Below are positions 14,970-23,401 of a DNA stretch of 35,359 nt, piece by piece (the first letter of the stretch is position 1; every line of letters begins with the position of its first letter). Both the position numbers and the translations under genes were made by a program. The DNA comes from JBDREF01 sp043820045 (GTDB lineage: Bacteria; Planctomycetota; Phycisphaerae; Sedimentisphaerales; Anaerobacaceae), in assembly GCA_043820045.1 (NCBI GenBank), contig JBDREF010000207.1, positions 1 to 35,359 on the forward strand, given 5' to 3'. A model generated the notes under the pieces. It did not search any database and was not told the origin of the DNA. It was given only the letters and a program-made list of their open reading frames with translations.

Positions 14970-16337
14970 ATGAACGTTTTTACGACAAGTAGATTTTCGT
15001 TTCCCGGCGGCGTGCATCCCCCTGGCAAAAAGGACATCACTTCTGAAAGCCCGATACAGCCCGGACCTGAGGTCAAGGAAGTCGCCGTGCTGCTCAGCCA
15101 GCACCTGGGCGCCGTCTGCCAGCCGTTGATCAGGAAAGGGGATGCCGTCCAGATGGGCCAGAAGATCGGCGATTCCGATGCGTTCGTCTCGGCGCCGGTT
15201 CACTCTTCCATAAACGGCAAGGTGAAGGAAATCGCGCTGAGGTCGCATGTAGTGTTGGGCCGGGTACCCGCGGTGGTCATCGAGGCCCTGCCGAACAACC
15301 CGGCGAGACGGCCGCAATTCAAGCTTAGTGACGATTTCGATGCGGACAAGTATTCCGCCGAACAAATCTGCGAGGCCGTCCGCAACGCCGGCATCGTCGG
15401 CATGGGCGGAGCGGGGTTCCCGACGAGGGTCAAGATTGAGCCCAACCCCCGGTTGCCCAAGGAATCGCTGATCATCAACGGCTGCGAGTGCGAGCCGTAC
15501 ATTACGTGCGACTATCGTCTTATGCTCGAACGGACGAGCCAGGTTATTGCAGGTGTCAAGCTCGCCAGAAGAGCCTCAGGCTGCTCGCAGGTTTTTATCG
15601 CGATCGAGGACAACAAGCCGCAGGCGATAGAGGTTATGACCGCGGCGCTGCGCGATTCCGGGGACGACGATATCAAGGTTGTTCCCGTGAAGACTAAGTA
15701 TCCGCAGGGCGGCGAACGGCAGCTCATAAAGTCCGTGCTGCGAAAGGATGTTCCCAGCGGCTGTATCCCGCCTATGATCGGCGTGGTCGTGCTGAATGTC
15801 GCCACCGCCGCGGCAATCGCCGAAGGGGTCGTTTCGGACCTGCCGCTGACCCACAGGGTCGTCACCGTAACCGGAGAGGCGGTCGCGCAGCCGGGCAATT
15901 ACTATGTTGCAATAGGAACCTCGGTCGAGGACCTGATTGAGTTTTGCGGCGGTGTAACCGAGAGCTGCGCGAAGGTCGTTCTCGGCGGGCCGATGATGGG
16001 AATTGCAATAGCAGATTTGACAACGCCCATTTCGAAAGCTACGAACGCTATAACGATACTAACGAAAGACCAGATCGGCAGGGCCAAGTTCGACAGGCGC
16101 CAGACCGCCTGTATCCGCTGCGGAAGGTGCCTGCAGGTTTGCCCTGAGAACCTGAACCCGACGAAGATCGCTCACGCAGTGAAGAATAATCTGCTCGACG
16201 TGGCCGAGAGTTATTATATGACCGGGTGTATGGAGTGCGGCTGCTGCAGCTACATCTGCCCGGCCAACATAGAACTGACGGGCTATATCAAGACGGGAAA
16301 AATCTTCCTCGCAAAACAAAAGAAGAAGATGGCCTAA
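14970..16337 (+). CDS. rnfC: Rnf complex subunit RnfC (NADH/flavin and 2x[4Fe-4S] subunit)
   Basis: 455 residues, normal for the short form of RnfC. It is the peripheral subunit that exchanges electrons with NAD(H) in the ferredoxin:NAD+ oxidoreductase. GIVGMGGAGFPTRVK (about 139-153) is the Gly-rich NADH/FMN site shared with the 51-kDa subunit of complex I. The SLBB-like part follows. Two cluster motifs are complete: CIRCGRCLQVCP and CMECGCCSYICP near the C-terminus. A barrel-sandwich domain is present at the N-terminus (GDAVQMGQKIGDSDAFVSAPVHSSINGKV). The start has no clear ribosome binding site. First of the six rnf genes in order C-D-G-E-A-B. Confidence 0.96.
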   Translation: MNVFTTSRFSFPGGVHPPGKKDITSESPIQPGPEVKEVAVLLSQHLGAVCQPLIRKGDAVQMGQKIGDSDAFVSAPVHSSINGKVKEIALRSHVVLGRVPAVVIEALPNNPARRPQFKLSDDFDADKYSAEQICEAVRNAGIVGMGGAGFPTRVKIEPNPRLPKESLIINGCECEPYITCDYRLMLERTSQVIAGVKLARRASGCSQVFIAIEDNKPQAIEVMTAALRDSGDDDIKVVPVKTKYPQGGERQLIKSVLRKDVPSGCIPPMIGVVVLNVATAAAIAEGVVSDLPLTHRVVTVTGEAVAQPGNYYVAIGTSVEDLIEFCGGVTESCAKVVLGGPMMGIAIADLTTPISKATNAITILTKDQIGRAKFDRRQTACIRCGRCLQVCPENLNPTKIAHAVKNNLLDVAESYYMTGCMECGCCSYICPANIELTGYIKTGKIFLAKQKKKMA

Positions 16338-16456
16338 GGAACACAAACGCAAAGCTCTTATGAACGCACATGAACCGGAAGGCAGAAAACGAATTCCTGC
16401 ATTTGCAGGGGCGGCCGTCGAACGTTCTGCCGGATGATTGGGAAGGACAGAGTTGA

Positions 16457-17467
16457 ATGCTCAGTGATATAACAGTCTCGCCCTCACCGCATATTAGCGA
16501 GCCCCTTTCTACACGCGGCGTGATGATAGATGTCGTAATCGGCCTGGCTCCGGCGATGGCGGCGGCCGGCTATTATTTCCACATGCACGCAGTTATGCTC
16601 ATCGCTGCATGTGTGATCTCGTGCGCCGCGGCCGAATACCTCTGCAATCTGATTCGCAGGAAACCCAACTCTCTCGACGACTTCAGCGCCGTCGTTACCG
16701 GCATAATCCTCGCGCTGTCGCTCCCGCCGGGTCTGCCGGTCTGGGCGGCAATAGTCGGCAGTGTTTTTTGCATCGTGATCGGCAAAATGGTCTTCGGCGG
16801 GCTCGGCGCGAATATCTTCAACCCCGCCATGGTCGGCAGAACGTTTCTTACCGCCTCCTTCGGCATGATGATGACGACATGGATGGTCCCTGCGACAATC
16901 GACGTCAATATGCCGAAAATCTCGGCGGATAACAAAGTGGACACCAGGACGCAGGCGACGCCGCTTGCCCTGAGCAAAGAGGCCCTGAAAACCAAAAGAG
17001 GGGCCGAGGCCGTCAACGGGCAGCTTGGCGTTGCATTCACCGGTGAGATCGGCGGCTGCCTTGGCGAGACCAGCGCGCTGGTGCTTCTGATCGGTGGTAT
17101 CTACCTGCTTGCGAGGCGAACGATCAGCTTTTACATCCCGTTGGCGGTGTTGTTGTCGGCATTCGTCTTTGGGACGATTACGTATCTTATAAATTCGCAG
17201 GCCTATGTCTCGCCGTTCGTGCACTTGTGCAGCGGCGGATTGCTGATGGGGGCGTTTTTCATAGCTACGGACCCTGTCACTGCGCCTCTGACGCGCAGGG
17301 GCATGTGGGTATTCGGCATCGGGGTCGGCGCGATAACGATGCTCATAAGAGTCATCGGGGAATATCCGGAAGGCGTGATGTATTCGGTACTGCTTATGAA
17401 CGCCGTAACGCCGTTGATTGACAGGTTCTTCAAGCGAATTCCCACGGGAGGCAAGGCAAATGCCTAA
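16457..17467 (+). CDS. rnfD: Rnf complex subunit RnfD (flavinylated membrane subunit)
   Basis: 336 residues with about nine TM helices; AAGGA lies nine bases before the ATG. SPHISEPLSTRGVMIDV is the usual start of RnfD. NPAMVGRTFL and the periplasmic stretch ending TQATPLAL hold the family's conserved features: the threonine of ATPL is where FMN is attached covalently by ApbE. The gap to rnfC is 119 bp and holds no gene. The stop overlaps the rnfG start by eight bases. It is part of the ion-translocating membrane core. Confidence 0.95.
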   Translation: MLSDITVSPSPHISEPLSTRGVMIDVVIGLAPAMAAAGYYFHMHAVMLIAACVISCAAAEYLCNLIRRKPNSLDDFSAVVTGIILALSLPPGLPVWAAIVGSVFCIVIGKMVFGGLGANIFNPAMVGRTFLTASFGMMMTTWMVPATIDVNMPKISADNKVDTRTQATPLALSKEALKTKRGAEAVNGQLGVAFTGEIGGCLGETSALVLLIGGIYLLARRTISFYIPLAVLLSAFVFGTITYLINSQAYVSPFVHLCSGGLLMGAFFIATDPVTAPLTRRGMWVFGIGVGAITMLIRVIGEYPEGVMYSVLLMNAVTPLIDRFFKRIPTGGKANA

Positions 17468-18080
17468 GGTAAAGTACTTCTTTCAACAGAGCTGGCTGCT
17501 TATCGTCTCGGCGTTTCTGTTCGGCCTGCTGATAGCTGTTGCCAATGCCGCCTGGGAGGGCAGGATACGGCAGAACGAGGAAGACAAGTTCAACAATCTC
17601 GCCCGAGAGCTGCTCCCGGAGGCGGCTAATTTTGAAACCGGCATTGAAAAGGTGGAGGTGGAATCGGGCAAGGGCAAGAAGAAGGCGACCAGTGTCAAGA
17701 AGGGCGTTTCGGCCGACGGCAAATGCGTCGGCTGGGCGTTCAAGTGCGAAGGGTCGGGCTTTGCCGACAAGATAAAACTGGTACTGGCCGTCGATGTGGG
17801 CTTTGAGAAATTGATGGGCTTCGGCGTGCTCGCCAGCAATGAGACGCCCGGCTTCGGGGACCAGATCAAGCTGCCGTACTATCGAAGCCAGTTTGTCGGA
17901 GCGCCGGCGGCAGAGCTTTTGCTGGAAAAGACCGGCGAGCCGAAAACGATCGACTCGAAGATTGTGGCGATAAGCGGGGCGACGGTGAGCAGCGAGGCGG
18001 TCGTTGCGATAATTAACGAGTTCGTGACCCAGGTAAAGAACCAGATGCAGGCGAAGGGGCTGATCGGCAATGGCAAATAA
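17460..18080 (+). CDS. rnfG: Rnf complex subunit RnfG (covalent FMN subunit)
   Basis: 206 residues. The start is ATG at 17460 inside the end of rnfD, not the upstream ATG at 17418. One N-terminal TM helix (SWLLIVSAFLFGLLIAVANA) anchors an FMN-binding domain on the outer face. ISGATVSSEAVV near the C-terminus is the S(T)GAT flavinylation motif, modified on its threonine by the ApbE transferase. NETPGFGDQI is the conserved GF motif of the family. A Lys-rich insert (GKGKKKATSVKKG) near residue 80 is a little unusual. The 3' end overlaps rnfE by 11 bases. Confidence 0.95.
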   Translation: MPKVKYFFQQSWLLIVSAFLFGLLIAVANAAWEGRIRQNEEDKFNNLARELLPEAANFETGIEKVEVESGKGKKKATSVKKGVSADGKCVGWAFKCEGSGFADKIKLVLAVDVGFEKLMGFGVLASNETPGFGDQIKLPYYRSQFVGAPAAELLLEKTGEPKTIDSKIVAISGATVSSEAVVAIINEFVTQVKNQMQAKGLIGNGK

Positions 18081-18705
18081 CAGTGAAACTAATGCCGGAC
18101 TTTATCAGGATACGTTTCTTGCGGGACTGTGGCGTGAGAATCCCGTGTTCAGACTTCTGCTGGGGATGTGCCCGACTCTGGCCGTGACTGCGGCGGTCAG
18201 GCCGGCCCTGACTATGGGCTGTTGTGTTATCTTCGTGCTGGTATGCAGCAACATCGTGGTCAGTCTGATGCGGAATCTTCTCAAGCCGCACCTGCGCATT
18301 TTGATGTTCACGCTCACAATAGCAACGTTCGTCACCATAGCGGATTTGTTCCTGAAGGCGTTTGTGCCCCGGATGAGCGATATGCTCGGGCCGTACGTGC
18401 CGCTGATTATCGTCAACTGCATTATCATCTGCCGGGCCGAGGCGTGCGCGAGCAAGAACGGCCTCGTGGTAAGCGTCATCGACGCGGTCGGTATGGGTAT
18501 CGGCTTTACGCTCACGCTGTGCGTTCTGGCCGGCATCAGGGAACTGCTCGCAACCGGCGCCGTGTTCGAGATACCGGTGCTCTCCGTGGCCAGAGACGGC
18601 GGATGGTTTGTGCCGTGGGCTGCGATGGGCATGCCGGTGGGGGCCTTTATAACCCTGGGACTTATGCTTGGGCTTGTGAACCTGATAACGAGCAAGAAGG
18701 CTTAA
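18070..18705 (+). CDS. rnfE: Rnf complex subunit RnfE
   Basis: 211 residues, about six TM helices. NPVFRLLLGMCPTLAVT near the N-terminus is the family signature, with the cysteine that sits at the membrane-embedded iron site with its counterpart in RnfA. VPLIIVNCIIICRAEA is the second conserved cysteine half-site. It pairs with RnfA as inverted-topology homologues in the membrane core. Its start lies within the end of rnfG; rnfA follows 12 bp later. Confidence 0.95.
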   Translation: MANNSETNAGLYQDTFLAGLWRENPVFRLLLGMCPTLAVTAAVRPALTMGCCVIFVLVCSNIVVSLMRNLLKPHLRILMFTLTIATFVTIADLFLKAFVPRMSDMLGPYVPLIIVNCIIICRAEACASKNGLVVSVIDAVGMGIGFTLTLCVLAGIRELLATGAVFEIPVLSVARDGGWFVPWAAMGMPVGAFITLGLMLGLVNLITSKKA

Positions 18706-18717
18706 GAGGTAGGATTT

Positions 18718-19308
18718 ATGGATACGTTTAACATTTTACTTTTGGGCTTCATATCGGTCGTCCTGATCAACAACCTTGTCCTCACCAAGTTTCTGGGTAT
18801 CTGTCCCTTCCTCGGCGTTTCGGGCAGAATCGATATGGCGTTCGGCATGGGCATGGCGGTGACGTTCGTGGTGACTCTCAGCGGGACGCTGACGTGGATG
18901 ATCGATAACTGGGTCCTGATGAAATACGGCCTGGAGGTCACGCGGTACGTCTGCTTCATATTGGTTATCGCCGGCGCGGTACAGTTGGTTGAGATGTACA
19001 TGCGAAAGTTCTTCCCCTCGCTGTACGAGAGCTTCGGCATTTTTCTGCCGCTGATTACGACGAATTGTGCGATTCTTGGATTGTGCCTGTTTCTGAACCT
19101 CTGGGAGATAGACAGCCTCATCGATGCGGCGGTTCGCAGCTTCGGCGCGGGGATAGGCTTTACGGTGGCGATCTGCATAATGGCAGGCATTCGTGAGAAT
19201 CTGAACCTCGCCGACGTGCCGGTCTGCCTCAGGGGCGCGCCGATTACGCTGATTACAGCCGGACTGCTCACTCTGGCCTTCATGGGTTTTGCGGGAATGA
19301 TAAGATGA
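18718..19308 (+). CDS. rnfA: Rnf complex subunit RnfA
   Basis: 196 residues, the usual length, with about six TM helices. NNLVLTKFLGICPFLGVS and LPLITTNCAILGLCLF are the two conserved cysteine half-sites, matching those of RnfE. AGGTAGGA precedes the ATG. The last codons overlap rnfB (ATGA, 19305-19308), so the two are translationally coupled. Confidence 0.96.
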   Translation: MDTFNILLLGFISVVLINNLVLTKFLGICPFLGVSGRIDMAFGMGMAVTFVVTLSGTLTWMIDNWVLMKYGLEVTRYVCFILVIAGAVQLVEMYMRKFFPSLYESFGIFLPLITTNCAILGLCLFLNLWEIDSLIDAAVRSFGAGIGFTVAICIMAGIRENLNLADVPVCLRGAPITLITAGLLTLAFMGFAGMIR

Positions 19309-20186
19309 TCTTAGCTGATGCTTCGCAATTGTGGAACTGTGCCTCGGCCGGCCTGACAATGCTCGGGCTGGGCGGCGGCTTTGCGGTCGTGCTCTTGATA
19401 GCGAATGAGAAACTCAAGGTTACGGTTGACCCCAAGATTGAACAGATACATGCGGCTTTGCCCAACCTCGACTGCGGCGCCTGCGGCTTCCCCGGCTGCG
19501 GGCAGTACGCCAAGGCCGTCTTAGCAGACCCCGAACTCTTGGGCAAATGTGCGCCGGGCGGCGGGGAGACCTCGGCAAAAATCGCCGGCGTATTGAATCT
19601 CCAGGTCAGCGAGTCGGGTCCGGCGAAAAGACCCATCGTGCACTGCCGCGCCCACATCGGCGAGAAGACCACCCGCGGCAAATATCAGGGCATACCGAGC
19701 TGTACCGCCGCGAACGCTCTGGCGAGCGTACAGGGCTGCGTATTCGGCTGCCTCGGTTACGGCGATTGCACGAGGGCGTGCCGGTTCGACGCGCTGCACG
19801 TCGTCGACGGCCTGTCCACCGTTGACTACGAAAAGTGCACCGGCTGTACGGCGTGCGCGAAGACCTGCCCCCGCGGGCTGATTGAAATGGTCCCGTTCAC
19901 CGAAGAGAATATGATGACGGTCGCGTGCAGCAGCAAGGAGTCCGGCCGTAGCACGCGGGCACTCTGCAAGGTCGGCTGCATCGGATGCGGCGTCTGCGCC
20001 AAGCAATCCGAATTGTTCAAAGTCGAGGACAACCTGGCCAGGGTGGACTACTCAAAATACGAGAAGGGCGAAAAAGAAGAGCTTTCAATGAGCAAGTGCC
20101 CGACAAAGGTAATCATCTACCGCGGCAAAACCGCCCCCGAACCGGCCCAACCAAAAGAAAAAGCCGCCGTCTCGGCAGAGGCATAA
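19305..20186 (+). CDS. rnfB: Rnf complex subunit RnfB (ferredoxin-like electron entry), last cluster module degenerate
   Basis: 293 residues. One TM helix at about 15-35 is followed by the 4Fe-4S motif LDCGACGFPGCGQYAKAV…GKC. The first ferredoxin module is complete: CVFGCLGYGDCTRAC and CTGCTACAKTCP. The second is not. CKVGCIGCGVCAKQSELF has Ser where the fourth cysteine stands in relatives (CVKACP), and the later C-x2-C-x2-C is replaced by SKYEKGEKEELSMSKCPTK, keeping only the last Cys. So at least one, probably two, clusters are lost compared with usual RnfB. A Pro/Ala-rich tail ends the chain. RnfB takes electrons from reduced ferredoxin. It is the last gene of the operon. Confidence 0.94.
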   Translation: MILADASQLWNCASAGLTMLGLGGGFAVVLLIANEKLKVTVDPKIEQIHAALPNLDCGACGFPGCGQYAKAVLADPELLGKCAPGGGETSAKIAGVLNLQVSESGPAKRPIVHCRAHIGEKTTRGKYQGIPSCTAANALASVQGCVFGCLGYGDCTRACRFDALHVVDGLSTVDYEKCTGCTACAKTCPRGLIEMVPFTEENMMTVACSSKESGRSTRALCKVGCIGCGVCAKQSELFKVEDNLARVDYSKYEKGEKEELSMSKCPTKVIIYRGKTAPEPAQPKEKAAVSAEA

Positions 20187-20213
20187 TATGGCCAGGCGTT
20201 ATCAGTTTTAGAG

Positions 20214-20241
20214 TAGGGTGTGCAACTTCGTTGCACACGCG
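20214..20241. repeat. REP-like palindrome, TAGGGTG family (also possible bidirectional terminator)
   Basis: GTGTGCAAC-TTC-GTTGCACAC (20218-20238) is a perfect 9-bp inverted repeat, preceded by TAGG and followed by GCG. A related palindrome with the same TAGGGTG…CACGCG frame occurs at 26069-26100. It lies between the convergent rnfB and apbE genes. Confidence 0.65.
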
Positions 20242-20324
20242 TTCAGATTTCGCATCGAGTGTGGAATGACTGCATAAATTGCACGTGACAGAGCAGTATC
20301 CTATTTAAACGCTTACCAGCCAGA

Positions 20325-21368
20325 TTATTGTATATATTTTTCCGCGCCGGCGGTCTTTATCACTTCACATTTCGGGCCGGAGGTAATCAATATCGCTTCG
20401 GTGCCCGGCAGCTTTTCGATCAGGGCGAGGCCCTTTTCCGCGCCCATCACGCTGACTGCGGTGGCAAGGGCGTCGGCGTCGGTTGCATTGTCCGCGATGA
20501 TTGTCACGCTCGAAAGGCCCTCGGCGCTGCTGCCGGTTGTTCGGTTCATGATGTGACTGCGGCGTTTGCCTTCGATCATGACGAACTGCTGGTAATCGCC
20601 GCTTGTGGCAACCGCCTCGTTGGCGACCTTCAGTGTCATCAGCAGCCCGCTTCCGCCGATGCCCTCGACGACCGAATTCGGGTCCTGCACGCCGATTACC
20701 CAACTGTCCTTGCCCTCCGGCGGCGTGCCGAAGCACCTTATATCGCCGCCTATATCGACCATCGCCCCGACTGCGCCGCATCGCCGCGCCGCCTCGACCG
20801 CCTTGTCGATGGCGTAGCCTTTGGCGATTCCGCCTAAGTCCAGCCGCATGCCTTCGACGGCGAAACGCACTGTTTTGTTCTCGTCGTCGAGTTTGAGCTT
20901 CTCGAAGCCGACTTTTGACTTAGCATCGGCGATTTGCTCTTCGCTGGGTTCCGCTGCCTGTTTCTGTGCGGCGTGAAACAGAACCATCAACGGCCCGATG
21001 GTAATATCGAACGCGCCGCCGGTAAACTTGCTGAACTGGATGCTTCTTTTCAGCACCTCGTATGTCCATTCGCCGACCTGGACCGGTTCTCCGGCGGCGT
21101 CCCGATTGACTCGACTTATTTCCGAATCGCTTTTGTAATCGCTCATCAGCTCGTCAACCCTGTGTATCTCCGCGAGGCCCGCCCGGATGCACTCCTGAGC
21201 TGTGCCTGAATCTTCAGCGATGGCGACCACGCGGGCGAACGTTCCCATGACGAGCTGATAGCCGCTGTCAGCCTTAATCAGCCTCTTGCCGGCAAAGAGA
21301 AGGTATGACGCCGCAACAAGGCAGATGCAAACGATTACGAGGACAATCCGGACAATTTTCCTGTTCAT
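20325..21368 (-). CDS. apbE: FAD:protein FMN transferase ApbE
   Basis: 347 residues. An N-terminal signal anchor (IVRIVLVIVCICLVAASYLLFA) places it on the outer face of the membrane, with no lipobox. Family motifs: MGTFARVVA near the start, DELMSDYKSDSEISRVNR, FDITIGPLMVLF, LDLGGIAKGYAIDKA, MVDIGGDIRCFG, SGDYQQF and DNATDADALATAVSVMG (the metal-binding DA/T region). It transfers FMN from FAD to the threonine in (S/T)GAT-type motifs. The convergent rnf operon has two such targets, RnfD and RnfG, so its role here is almost certainly maturation of that complex. Confidence 0.95.
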   Translation of the reverse strand: MNRKIVRIVLVIVCICLVAASYLLFAGKRLIKADSGYQLVMGTFARVVAIAEDSGTAQECIRAGLAEIHRVDELMSDYKSDSEISRVNRDAAGEPVQVGEWTYEVLKRSIQFSKFTGGAFDITIGPLMVLFHAAQKQAAEPSEEQIADAKSKVGFEKLKLDDENKTVRFAVEGMRLDLGGIAKGYAIDKAVEAARRCGAVGAMVDIGGDIRCFGTPPEGKDSWVIGVQDPNSVVEGIGGSGLLMTLKVANEAVATSGDYQQFVMIEGKRRSHIMNRTTGSSAEGLSSVTIIADNATDADALATAVSVMGAEKGLALIEKLPGTEAILITSGPKCEVIKTAGAEKYIQ

Positions 21369-21460
21369 AGGTAAACCTTTCTACAGCCGTGAATTGATAA
21401 TTGATATTCGAGCGGAAATCAACAAGAAATGGGCCCCTTGGAGTAAAGAAGCCAACGCCC

Positions 21461-21557
21461 GTCATTGCGAGCGTAGCGAAGCAATCTCAAACTTAACGAT
21501 ATTTCAGGGTGCAAGCTATGCTTCAGATTGCCGCGGCCCTTTGGGCCTCGCAATGAC
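21461..21557. repeat. Long palindromic intergenic repeat (GTCATTGCGAG…CTCGCAATGAC)
   Basis: GTCATTGCGAG (21461-21471) matches CTCGCAATGAC (21547-21557) as a perfect 11-bp terminal inverted repeat. Inside, AGCAATCT is mirrored by AGATTGC, so the 97-bp element can fold as one long stem. GTCATTGCGAGCG…GAAGCAATC palindromes of this kind are known as scattered intergenic repeats in several phyla. It lies between apbE and the radical SAM gene and carries no ORF. Confidence 0.7.
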
Positions 21558-21619
21558 ATTGTGCAGGAGGTTCTCGGCAGAACATAGAAATTAATCGCAA
21601 ATTATTCTATAATGCCGCC

Positions 21620-23386
21620 ATGAACAAAAATGAACTGACGATATTGACCGAGCGGGTGGAGCGGGAATTTCTGCCCTTTGTTCGCAAGCCCGGCAGGTAC
21701 ATAGGCGGCGAGATAAACCAGACGAAAAAGGACCTCTCGCATTGCGAGCTGACCGTCGCTCTGTGCTTTCCCGACATTTACGAAGTGGCGATGTCCCACA
21801 CGGGCCTCGGGATTATCTACCACTGCCTGAACGCAATGGATGCAGTCGCCGCCGAGCGGGTCTTTGCACCCTGGCTTGACGCCGAGAAGGTGCTTCGCGA
21901 GAAAGAAATTCCTATCTTCAGCCTGGAGTCCAAGGCGTCGCTGAAGAGCTTCGACGTCGCCGGTTTCAGTCTTACCAACGAGTTGTGCTATACGAACGTG
22001 CTCAATATGCTCGACCTGGGCGGCGTTAGCGTTCGCAGCCGTGACAGGGGCGAGGACGACCCGCTGGTTATTGCCGGCGGCGGGATGAGCAACTGCTGTG
22101 AGCCGGTGGCGGAGTTTGTCGATGTCTTCGTATTGGGCGAGGGCGAGGATGCCGTGGTCGAGCTTGCCGAATTGATCATGGCCCAAAAAAAAGCCGGCGC
22201 TGCGAGAAAAGAAATTCTTGCAAGCATTGCGGAGAAATTCGACTGGGCTTACGTCCCAGCTTTCTATGACGGCGGCAGGCGGGAAAACGCCGTAGTGGAG
22301 GATTTTGAAAACGCCCCGGTGCCGCTTGCGCCGATAGTTCCGTTTGTGCAGGCGGTTCACGAGCGGGTCAGCGTCGAGATTATGCGAGGCTGCCCGGGCC
22401 GCTGCCGGTTCTGCCAGGCGAGCTTTTGCAGAAGGCCCATTCGCTATCGCAGCGTCGAGAGAATCATCGAGACCGCGAAGGCCTGCTACCAATCCACGGG
22501 TTTCGACACGGTAAGCCTGTTGAGCCTGTCGAGCGCCGATTACCCGCACCTCGAAGAACTGACCGCCGGCCTTCATGAGTATTTTCATGAGAGGCACGTG
22601 GGTATCTCGCTGCCGAGCCTGCGCGTTGACCGGAAGTTGAAGCTGCTGCCGGAGCTGCTTACCTCCGTGCGAAAGGGGGGGCTGACAATCGCCGTCGAGG
22701 CGGCCGGCGAGAGATTAAGGCGGATTGTCAACAAGCCGTTAAAGGATGAGGACTTGTTCGCTGCGGCGGAGGCCGCGTACCGGGCCGGCTGGGAAAAAAT
22801 TAAATTATACTTCATGGTCGGTCTGCCCGGCGAGACACTGGAGGACGTGGAACGTATCGTCGATCTGTCGTTCCAGTTGGCTAAGCTGCGCAAGAAGGTG
22901 GACGGCAGGACGGGCCAGGTCAATGTCGCGGTAAGCTGGTTTGTCCCCAAGCCGCACACGCCGTTCGGCTGGCTGGGCCAAAAGCCGAAGTCATATTTCG
23001 AGCAGGCAAAGCAGTTGATAATCGAAAAGAAAATGGAGCTTCGCGCGAAGTTCCTTCAGTTCAAGTTCCACGATCTCAGTGGCAGCATATTAGAGTCGGC
23101 AATCGGCCGTGGCGACAGGCGCCTGTGCGACGTCATCGAGGCCGCCTGGCGGGCCGGTGCGAAGTTCGATTTGTGGGACGAGTGCTTCGATTACGAGCTG
23201 TGGCGAGCAGCCTTTGCCAAGTACGGCATAGACGTAGAAGCCGCCGCCCAAAAACAATTCGCCCCCGAAGAAACCCTCCCCTGGGAACACTTAGGCGGCC
23301 CCGACAAAAAATACCTCCTCGGCCATCTCGAAGAAGCGAAAAAAGGAATTGAGAATTCAGAACTTAGAACGCAGAATCAGCAGTGA
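21620..23386 (+). CDS. B12-binding domain radical SAM protein, TIGR03960 type
   Basis: 588 residues. The N-terminal part (LTVALCFPDIYEVAMSHTGLGI…VFVLGEGEDAVVEL) is the B12-binding-like Rossmann domain. The radical SAM core starts at about residue 250 with MRGCPGRCRFCQA, whose C-x3-C-x2-C binds the [4Fe-4S] cluster that cleaves S-adenosylmethionine. LSLSSADYPHLEEL and FMVGLPGETLEDVERI are further core motifs. The whole matches the TIGR03960 family, whose members often sit beside or are fused to a DUF2344 partner; no such partner is here. The last 14 residues (KGIENSELRTQNQQ) are encoded by an AGAACTTAGAAC-like repetitive tract and look like a recent tail. Substrate unknown; tRNA or protein modification is often suggested. 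Confidence 0.9.
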   Translation: MNKNELTILTERVEREFLPFVRKPGRYIGGEINQTKKDLSHCELTVALCFPDIYEVAMSHTGLGIIYHCLNAMDAVAAERVFAPWLDAEKVLREKEIPIFSLESKASLKSFDVAGFSLTNELCYTNVLNMLDLGGVSVRSRDRGEDDPLVIAGGGMSNCCEPVAEFVDVFVLGEGEDAVVELAELIMAQKKAGAARKEILASIAEKFDWAYVPAFYDGGRRENAVVEDFENAPVPLAPIVPFVQAVHERVSVEIMRGCPGRCRFCQASFCRRPIRYRSVERIIETAKACYQSTGFDTVSLLSLSSADYPHLEELTAGLHEYFHERHVGISLPSLRVDRKLKLLPELLTSVRKGGLTIAVEAAGERLRRIVNKPLKDEDLFAAAEAAYRAGWEKIKLYFMVGLPGETLEDVERIVDLSFQLAKLRKKVDGRTGQVNVAVSWFVPKPHTPFGWLGQKPKSYFEQAKQLIIEKKMELRAKFLQFKFHDLSGSILESAIGRGDRRLCDVIEAAWRAGAKFDLWDECFDYELWRAAFAKYGIDVEAAAQKQFAPEETLPWEHLGGPDKKYLLGHLEEAKKGIENSELRTQNQQ

Positions 23387-23401
23387 CATAAAGGGGCTTT
23401 C

